Shown: piece by piece, positions 44,975 to 49,640 of the stretch | Position numbering within the stretch: the stretch's first letter is position 1 | Layout of the letters: every line of letters starts with the position of its first letter | Source of the DNA: Puniceicoccales bacterium | GTDB lineage: Bacteria; Verrucomicrobiota; Verrucomicrobiia; Opitutales; JAIRLM01 | NCBI GenBank assembly: GCA_031268535.1 | Contig: JAIRXB010000019.1 | Location: 1-49,640 of the forward strand | Reading direction: 5' to 3' | DNA length: 49,640 bases | Notes under the pieces: generated by a model | What the model was told of the DNA's origin: nothing | Databases searched by the model: none | What the model saw: the letters and a program-made list of their open reading frames with translations, nothing else | Program-made: the position numbers and the translations under genes

Positions 44975-44992
44975 CCGTTAGACGATGAGGGC
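44918..44992 (-). tRNA. tRNA-Glu (CTC)
   Basis: A 75-nt cloverleaf read from 44992 to 44918 and ending in encoded CCA. The D arm is GTC/GAC around TAACGGTTAG, the anticodon stem CCGGA/TCCGG around TTCTCAT (anticodon CTC), and the T arm CGGGG/CCCCG around TTCGATT. The acceptor GCCCTCA pairs with TGGGGGT using two G-U pairs. It overlaps the 3' end of the sufU-like frame on the opposite strand by 57 bp. Confidence 0.95.
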
Positions 44993-45059
44993 ACAGCGAC
45001 TCGCCTATTGGTTGCGTTCTGGCAGTCAATTATATTTCCTTTGGTTTTTGTGGCCGTGC

Positions 45060-45165
45060 GCCGCCGTTCCGCAAAATATCCACCGCATTGGCGCATTGGC
45101 GTATTTGCCGATCACTTCCCTGCGAAATGGAAGATTCTAGTGCGGAACCACTAAGCTAAATGCCA
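45060..45165 (+). pseudogene. Probable remnant of a copy of the 46387-46641 gene
   Basis: Just before leader copy 1, this stretch resembles by eye the end of the small gene that precedes leader copy 2: GGCGCATTGGCGTATTTGCC against GGCGCGCATTGCCGGATCC, then GAAATGGAAG against CAAAAGGAAG, and ACTAAGCTAAAT against CAACTAAATTG. It has no open frame. The stretch 44993-45059 shows nothing else. Confidence 0.4.
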
Positions 45166-45333
45166 GCTGCACAATTCGCACTAACTGTCACCAATGGCGA
45201 AGTTGGTCTTGGCAATTGATTTGGGATGTCTTGCTGAAGTTCGACTCAAAACGGCGCACACAATAAAGAGCGTAAAAGCAACGATGCTGTCACGTTTTTC
45301 AGGTTGCGGCCCCAATTGAGGTGGAGTGAAACT
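45166..45333 (+). promoter_or_regulatory. Conserved leader, copy 1
   Basis: About 168 bp, from GCTGCACAATTCGCACTAAC to the start codon at 45334, nearly identical by eye to 46649-46818. It holds TTGGCA (45209-45214) where copy 2 has TTGACA, a shared GATGCTGTCACGTTTTTCAG, and a strong ribosome-binding stretch GAGGTGGAG ending eight bases before the ATG. It probably contains promoter and control sites for the gene behind it. Confidence 0.7.
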
Positions 45334-45642
45334 ATGAAAGCCGCTATGGAGGAGCTGGCTGTTAGGAAAAAACTGACAGGCCTAAACGTCTACAAAGACG
45401 AAGTGACTGCAGCCATGAAACATCCGATGGATTTTGCCGCGGCTAGGCGATGTGTGCGTATGTTCAATGAGGGGGTGTGCGTCGATGAAATAAATGTGCT
45501 GAGTCGCGCCTTGTTCCGCGAACACTTCATATTCGACGACCATATCGTCTACACTCTGGACTCCTGGTTTAAGACTTTAGATGGTGATGTGGCCTCTGGT
45601 CAAATGTTTTTGGATGGAGAGAGATATAGACTCCTGGTTTAA
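45334..45642 (+). CDS. Small hypothetical protein, family Z copy 1 (3' end altered)
   Basis: A 102-residue protein starting at ATG 45334 behind the conserved leader. It aligns by eye with the protein at 46819-47241: GLNVYKDEVTAAMKHP against GLESYRGAVAVCMKNP, and LDSWFKTLDGD...GQMFL against LDCFFKALDGD...GVFL. Charged and helical, without signal or membrane segment. Its last residues (YRLLV) come from reading into the second unit of a 70-bp tandem duplication out of frame. The frame before duplication would probably have ended GQMFLDGERRM. Function unknown. Confidence 0.65.
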   Translation: MKAAMEELAVRKKLTGLNVYKDEVTAAMKHPMDFAAARRCVRMFNEGVCVDEINVLSRALFREHFIFDDHIVYTLDSWFKTLDGDVASGQMFLDGERYRLLV

Positions 45643-45695
45643 GGCTTTAGGTGGTGGTATAAGCTTTGGTCAAATGTTCTTGGATGGAGAGAGAC
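45559..45695 (+). repeat. 70-bp tandem duplication
   Basis: The segment starting GACTCCTGGTTTAAG at 45559 repeats at 45629 with a period of 70 bp, through GGATGGAGAGAGA. Because 70 is not a multiple of three, the second unit falls in another frame and supplies the TAA stop (in GGTTTAAG) of the family Z gene. Confidence 0.9.
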
Positions 45696-45894
45696 GCATG
45701 TAGCCAAAGTTGCCGCCATTGCCGGGCGGCATGTTGCGCAGGGAAAAGCGGACGGCTAGTAGCACAAATGGAAGAATCCAGCAGACTGGGGTGTCGAATG
45801 GATGGCCCTAAGTTGGCCGGCCGATAGGCTAGTTGGCAAGAATTATCAATGAGGCCTCCTGAGTTAATGCTTGCGGGGGTGGTGGCGGTGCTTG

Positions 45895-45912
45895 AAAGCG
45901 TAGCGCTTTTTT
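45895..45912 (+). terminator. Possible factor-independent terminator
   Basis: AAAGCG, loop TAG, CGCTTT then TTT, on the plus strand downstream of the altered family Z gene. The six-base stem is weak. The rest of 45643-46072 holds the end of the tandem repeat and no other recognisable gene. Confidence 0.3.
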
Positions 45913-46072
45913 GCGACGGCTGAGCTTATTTAGCCGCACAGAATAGTTTTTTTTTGGCAATAGGCAATGGTGTGGAAGTTAACCATTTCTAAATGTAGTA
46001 AATTTGGTCTTCCACCCCTGCATTTTCGCGCGTTCCCGATCCTTCGCCGGCCTCTCTGAGCTCAGTGGCGCA

Positions 46073-46390
46073 ATGGCGACTTCCGCTTCCGTAGCGATCG
46101 GCAGAACATTGCAAGTTTCGCCGCCGCCAAGTGGTGTCGGATTACGGGAAGACGGCTGTTGGAGCGCGGCCGATGTGCCGGCGTTTTTTTTGTATCGAGC
46201 TTCCATGGCTGCAGCATCCTTGGCTCAAGGCTGCTGCTATGGCAAACAATTGCACGGACTGATGGATGCGTGTGTGTTGCATGCCGATAATGTTCCAATT
46301 GTAGAAAATGCCGTTGCGCGATTTGCTGAGTTCGCAAAGGCTGTGTTTGGCAAAATGAAGAGGCATGTGGTGTGGCGGATCGCCACATGA
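46073..46390 (+). CDS. Small hypothetical protein coupled to the next gene
   Basis: A 105-residue frame from ATG 46073 (an upstream GTG-type start at 46004 is possible). The N terminus is Ser/Pro-rich (VSPPPSGVG); the rest is helical and Ala/Cys-rich (SMAAASLAQGCCYG, FAEFAKAVFGKMKR). No family was recognised. Its stop overlaps the ATG of the next gene as ATGA, which supports that both are real and co-translated. Part of the accessory array that follows tRNA-Glu. Confidence 0.5.
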   Translation: MATSASVAIGRTLQVSPPPSGVGLREDGCWSAADVPAFFLYRASMAAASLAQGCCYGKQLHGLMDACVLHADNVPIVENAVARFAEFAKAVFGKMKRHVVWRIAT

Positions 46391-46641
46391 AGTTGTCTAA
46401 GGTTTTGATCCCGTACAGCCAAATGGATGCCAAACTCTTTGCCGGAACGGACAAAACTCACCATTGTGAGCTGAGATGGTTGCCGCGACCGTACTGGTTT
46501 GTCGAGCAGATCGTAGATAGGCAGGCCTGGATAGACGCGCCTAGGGCATTGCAGTTGCGGTGTGCGCTGGCGCGCATTGCCGGATCCGCTAACGAATTCC
46601 AGCGCAAAAGGAAGCACCATAGTGTGCCGCCGCCCAACTAA
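46387..46641 (+). CDS. Small hypothetical basic protein
   Basis: An 84-residue protein starting inside the previous stop (ATGA). It begins MKLSKVLIPYSQMDAKLFAG and ends in a Lys/Arg/Pro-rich tail (FQRKRKHHSVPPPN). Neither signal peptide nor known domain was seen. It ends 7 bp before the conserved leader copy 2. A decayed copy probably lies before leader copy 1 (45060-45165). Confidence 0.5.
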   Translation: MKLSKVLIPYSQMDAKLFAGTDKTHHCELRWLPRPYWFVEQIVDRQAWIDAPRALQLRCALARIAGSANEFQRKRKHHSVPPPN

Positions 46642-46648
46642 ATTGTCG

Positions 46649-46818
46649 GCTGCACAATTCGCACTAACTGCCGCCAATGGCGAATTTGGTCTTGACAATT
46701 GATTTTGGATGTTTTGCTAAAGTTCAACTCGAAGCGGCACGCCATAATAAAAAGCGCAAAAGCGACGATGCTGTCACGTTTTTCAGGTTGCGCGCCCCAA
46801 TTGAGGTGGAGTGAAATT
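46649..46818 (+). promoter_or_regulatory. Conserved leader, copy 2
   Basis: About 170 bp, nearly identical to 45166-45333. It contains TTGACA (46692-46697), CATAAT (46744-46749 region), the GATGCTGTCACGTTTTTCAG block and the GAGGTGGAG ribosome-binding stretch before ATG 46819. The pairing of the -35 and -10 elements is not certain. Confidence 0.7.
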
Positions 46819-47241
46819 ATGAATATTGCTATTGTAAACGAAGCTAATGGAAAAATACGGATTGAACGAGAAATCCATGGGTTTGCTATTGTTGAACGCA
46901 TGCTAGACTCCTGTGACGCAGGGAATAGAAATAGGCGCGCTGCTGCTGTCGCTGCGAAAGCTGCCGCAAATGGACTGAATGGCCTAGAGTCCTATAGGGG
47001 TGCTGTTGCTGTATGTATGAAAAATCCGACAAGCGAAGCTTCGTCCGAGCGCTATTTCCCTGAGCTTAGTGGGCTTGTGCTTGATGGGTCGGTAGTGATG
47101 TTGATGTCCATCTTTGGCTACGGAGGCTGTGGTTCTGCGGCTGTCCCCGTCGCTTTGGATTGTTTCTTTAAGGCACTCGATGGCGATCCGCACTGGGGGG
47201 GAGTGTTTTTGGCGTCGTTGTTTGCGAACCCTATCCTATAG
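46819..47241 (+). CDS. Small hypothetical protein, family Z copy 2
   Basis: A 140-residue protein starting at ATG 46819 behind leader copy 2. The longer upstream frame covers the leader and is rejected. The N-terminal half has an Ala-rich helix (NRRAAAVAAKAAANGLNG); the C-terminal half is related to family Z copy 1 and ends FFKALDGDPHWGGVFLASLF. A hydrophobic stretch (SVVMLMSIFGYGGCGSAAVP) may associate with a membrane. Unknown function. Confidence 0.65.
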   Translation: MNIAIVNEANGKIRIEREIHGFAIVERMLDSCDAGNRNRRAAAVAAKAAANGLNGLESYRGAVAVCMKNPTSEASSERYFPELSGLVLDGSVVMLMSIFGYGGCGSAAVPVALDCFFKALDGDPHWGGVFLASLFANPIL

Positions 47242-47272
47242 CCCATATGGCCGGCCGCTTCCTTGCGGAACA

Positions 47273-47473
47273 GTGAATCCTGACGCTGAGCTGTTCAGCT
47301 CTAAACTGGTCGCGCAAGTCGTTCTGGCTGTTGCCGAAGGCAAATCTTCCTTGACATTTGCTTTCGGTGCTGTAGGTCGGCTTTGGCGGCCGAGCGGTGC
47401 GAAAAACGTAAATGAAATTATTTCACTGCTGCACCAACGGTCGCGATCGTTTACTGAAACGGAGCAAAAATGA
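47273..47473 (+). CDS. Possible small protein coupled to the broken coiled-coil gene
   Basis: A 66-codon frame from GTG 47273 (MNPDAELFSSKLVAQVVLAV...) ending TETEQK. Its stop overlaps the ATG at 47470 as ATGA, the same layout as other pairs in this array, which is the main support. The start has no clear ribosome-binding site. No family was recognised. Confidence 0.35.
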   Translation: MNPDAELFSSKLVAQVVLAVAEGKSSLTFAFGAVGRLWRPSGAKNVNEIISLLHQRSRSFTETEQK

Positions 47474-48133
47474 GTGTTGTTGCGATTGATCCGCGCATCG
47501 CGGAAAGGCTGAGCGATCTGAAAGCTCAGGAGATGATGTGCGGGCGGTTATGAGGGCAAATCCGACCGATAAGGTTATATTGCCGGCTTGCTTTGCGGAG
47601 CTTTGGTGGATTAGGCGCGAAAGATCCGTAATGGTGGCGATGTGTGCTTGTTGTCTTGGAGAATTTCCGGTGCGGCTGTCGTCGTCGCTTTGAGCGCCTA
47701 CTACGGTGCCGCGTCTGGAGATCCAAGTCTTTGGGCGCTGGTTGTTAGCGCCGTTGGCGCGTTGGTGACTGAGGCGACCGCCATGGCCGTAGAGCACGTT
47801 GCTTGGGAAAAGGAAGTGACGGCTCAAATGGCGGAAAAAACGGTCTAGGAAAGGGAAGCGACAGTTCAGATATCGGAAAGGACAGCTTGGGAAAGGGAAA
47901 CGACGGCTCAGATGGTGGCGAAAACAGCACAGGAGAGGGAAAATGCCGCTCAGGCCGCCAGACGCACTGCGCAGATGGAGATGACGGCCAGACTTGATGA
48001 AGCCGAATCAAGGGCTAGAACGGAAAAGATGCGGAGTGAGGCCGCAGAAGCGGACATTCGCAGGAAGGTGGCGATATTTGAGAAGCGTAACATTTTTTGG
48101 AGGGCGACGCATAATCTTAGTGATGTGGCGTGA
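47470..48133 (+). pseudogene. Broken coiled-coil protein gene
   Basis: Starts with ATG 47470 (MSVVAIDPRIAERLSDLKAQ). Around 47530 the sense moves to a second frame (GDDVRAVMRANPTDKVILPA), and near 47620-47690 to a third with a hydrophobic segment (ISGAAVVVALSAYYGAASGD, then LWALVVSAVGALVTEATAMA). That frame continues as a charged coiled coil, is cut by TAG at 47846-47848, and goes on in frame to EKRNIFWRATHNLSDVA. Two frameshifts and one nonsense codon make a pseudogene likely. The coiled coil contains the 14-residue repeats listed separately. Confidence 0.65.
47801..47968 (+). repeat. Four imperfect 42-bp tandem repeats
   Basis: Units start at 47801, 47843, 47885 and 47927 and encode AWEKEVTAQMAEKT, V*EREATVQISERT, AWERETTAQMVAKT and AQERENAAQAARRT, where * is the in-frame TAG. 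Fourteen residues are two heptads, so the repeat extends a coiled coil. Confidence 0.85.
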
Positions 48134-48179
48134 TTTTTTTGCGCAACGTGATTGTTTTATAGGATGGAGGAATTTAAAT

Positions 48180-49061
48180 ATGAATACTGGTATCATGGCG
48201 ACGGGGACCGATCGGTCTGTGGTATTTGGTGGAGCTGCGCCTGGATCTGGCGCAACTTTTAGTTCCAGCGTGGCGCCGCAAGTTCCGCCGTTGGCCAGCG
48301 GCGCCGCTGGCCAGCAGCAGGGTAGCCGGCAGCGCCTCATGGAAATAAGGGCGGTTATCGACCTTCAGGTTTCGGCGATTACGCATAAATGGTTAGCGGA
48401 TGACATTGCCGCATTAGTGGCGGATTTGCGAGGCAGAGGCTATTCATTTTCAGAAATAGTTCCTGTCGTAAATGACTACATTGTCCGCTTTGACGCGGCT
48501 GCATTGGCCTCGTGGGAAAGGGCGAAGCAAAGAAGGGGTGCCGCGATTAAGGATCCCGAAGCGCGTAAAACTCTCATTGCGAATTCTCCGGCCGAGGCTC
48601 GTCTATTTGCTGAAATGGACAAAACAGACGAGATGAGAGCTGAGACTGCCGTCATGAAAAGTCAAACTGCCGCAATGAAAAAGCGAACGGAAGACATGAG
48701 AGCTGAGACGGACGCAATGAGAATGCAAACGGCAACCATGGATGAGGACTTTGAACGGCAAGCGGCCGAGAATCAAGCCAGGATAGACAAACTTAGGGCC
48801 GAGAGCGCCGCATCTGAGGCGCGCACGAAGGCACTCCTTGCCGAACACGAAAAAAAAGTCGGTCTTGCTCCGTTGCTTAGGATTAAGGAGTTTTTCCTAG
48901 CAATTGGCTTTGCCTTTGCTGCTGCCGGAAGGGCGATCAGGTCTTTTTTCATCTGGATCGGGTGGAAGCTTGGCATCTGCGAAGGTGAAAAAATTGGCGA
49001 ACGGGCGGCCGCCGATGGGGTGAAATGTGCGGCCGCCGACCGAGGAGAAAGAAGGCGATGA
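48180..49061 (+). CDS. Coiled-coil protein with C-terminal membrane segment
   Basis: A 293-residue protein starting at ATG 48180 with GGAGG nine bases upstream, one of the best ribosome-binding sites in the window. The N terminus is Ser/Gly/Pro-rich and disordered (about 1-50). A helical part follows. A coiled coil (about 145-226) is built on repeated M-R-A-E-T units (DEMRAETAVMKSQTAAMKKR, EDMRAETDAMRMQTATM). A hydrophobic stretch at about 236-266 (FFLAIGFAFAAAGRAI..FFIWIGW) precedes a basic tail. This architecture is seen in T3S translocators and host-membrane effectors, but no family signature is visible. Its stop overlaps the next ATG (ATGA). Confidence 0.75.
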   Translation: MNTGIMATGTDRSVVFGGAAPGSGATFSSSVAPQVPPLASGAAGQQQGSRQRLMEIRAVIDLQVSAITHKWLADDIAALVADLRGRGYSFSEIVPVVNDYIVRFDAAALASWERAKQRRGAAIKDPEARKTLIANSPAEARLFAEMDKTDEMRAETAVMKSQTAAMKKRTEDMRAETDAMRMQTATMDEDFERQAAENQARIDKLRAESAASEARTKALLAEHEKKVGLAPLLRIKEFFLAIGFAFAAAGRAIRSFFIWIGWKLGICEGEKIGERAAADGVKCAAADRGERRR

Positions 49062-49444
49062 GCGCCGCTCTTGATCGGACTTGCGCTATGTCGCTGGCCC
49101 TGCCGTCCGATCCTGCGGTTGCTTCGTTGGCTGAAATATATGCCGCATGCGGTGATCCGGCTCTGATGGCGGAAGTTTGCGTCGAATTGCGAGCCACAAT
49201 TGCGGTTCGCTGCTGCAATGCCATTGCGGCGAGTGCCAGTGGTTGCGGAACCCCCGTCTGGGGCGCCGTAGCCGCCATGGCTGCGTGCCTTTGTGCAGCG
49301 CAGAATGACAGAGAACGACTAACGTTTTCAAGTGCGCTAGCGGAAATGGTGCCAGTCGCCTTGGCTGACGCCATGTCGGGTCCGACCGCTGAAAAACGTG
49401 CTTTTCTTGTGTTGCTGGGAGTTGCTTTGTCCATTGTCGATTGA
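49058..49444 (+). CDS. Small hypothetical protein coupled to the coiled-coil gene
   Basis: A 128-residue Ala/Cys-rich, probably all-helical protein (AVASLAEIYAACGDPALMAE, CCNAIAASASGCG). The ATG at 49058 overlaps the preceding stop (ATGA) and is preceded by GAGGAGAAAG. It has no signal peptide. A partner or chaperone of the upstream protein is possible from position alone. The remaining 49445-49640 shows no gene. Confidence 0.6.
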   Translation: MSAALDRTCAMSLALPSDPAVASLAEIYAACGDPALMAEVCVELRATIAVRCCNAIAASASGCGTPVWGAVAAMAACLCAAQNDRERLTFSSALAEMVPVALADAMSGPTAEKRAFLVLLGVALSIVD

Positions 49445-49640
49445 ATCGATGGTGCAATTCGCCGTTCGCAATTGGTGATTTTCTGCGTTACTCATAGTTG
49501 GTGTACTCGGTTCAACTCTGGGGCCCGGGTTCGGCTGTGCGCTAAATTTGTAGCGACGATTTTCGCCATCGCCGCGAGATTTTCGTTGCATCGGCGGAGC
49601 GGGACGCTTTCATTTGGGCGGTGGTTCGCTAGATGACAAG

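Noticed and set aside
44918-44992. tRNA-Glu as attachment site of a genomic island
   Set aside because: The accessory block lies on the 5' side of the tRNA, no integrase was found, and no second copy of the tRNA 3' end is visible up to 49640.
47801-47968. CRISPR-like array
   Set aside because: The repeats are direct, adjacent and without spacers, and they encode a coiled coil.

Overview
The window looks like chromosomal DNA of an anaerobic, fermenting, host-associated Gram-negative bacterium, most likely of the PVC group (Verrucomicrobiota such as Opitutales/Puniceicoccales, or Chlamydiota). The reasons are a GreA-type factor with a very long N-terminal extension, a type III secretion (T3S) secretin next to a CesT-like chaperone, separate rfaE1 and rfaE2 genes for LPS heptose, and a 3686-residue protein with a helicase-like core resembling the DUF3638/DUF3645 family known from eukaryotes and some intracellular bacteria. 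Pyruvate:ferredoxin oxidoreductase and bifunctional AdhE indicate fermentation. Placement is inference; no rRNA gene is present.

Layout. 1-5.6 kb: recJ-rfaE2 on the minus strand (ATGA overlap), marC on plus, then rfaE1 with two unknown genes on minus. 5.8-9.1 kb: acetyl-CoA hydrolase/CoA-transferase (minus), a sigma-70 family factor (plus), an unknown gene (minus). 9.5-18.3 kb: a plus-strand run of greA-like, cdsA, dxr, atpA, atpG, T3S chaperone, sctC, with ATGA overlaps at cdsA/dxr and chaperone/sctC. 18.3-19.7 kb: a tandemly duplicated unit made of the sctC tail, a small minus-strand gene and an ~90-bp repeat. 19.7-29.2 kb, minus: nifJ (PFOR), recA, a gene broken into several frames, adhE. 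29.4-41.8 kb, plus: folC, then the 11-kb giant gene with its own promoter-like sequence, followed by a decayed copy of its tail. 42.0-45.0 kb: ftsY and a bamD-like gene (minus), a SufU-like gene (plus), and tRNA-Glu(CTC) on minus. 45.0-49.6 kb: an accessory plus-strand region of small unrecognised genes, with a duplicated ~170-bp leader, a 70-bp tandem duplication, a broken coiled-coil gene and an intact coiled-coil/membrane protein.

How it fits together. PFOR makes acetyl-CoA and reduced ferredoxin from pyruvate; AdhE reduces acetyl-CoA to ethanol; the CoA-transferase/hydrolase releases or swaps acetate. cdsA, dxr, rfaE1/rfaE2 and bamD serve lipid, isoprenoid, LPS and outer-membrane assembly. 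The chaperone-secretin pair, the giant protein and the coiled-coil/membrane protein are the likely host-interaction part. Several accessory loci share one theme: a gene's 3' end or leader is duplicated next to it and the copies are in various states of decay. Few genes have a strong Shine-Dalgarno sequence, so several starts are uncertain and are discussed per gene.
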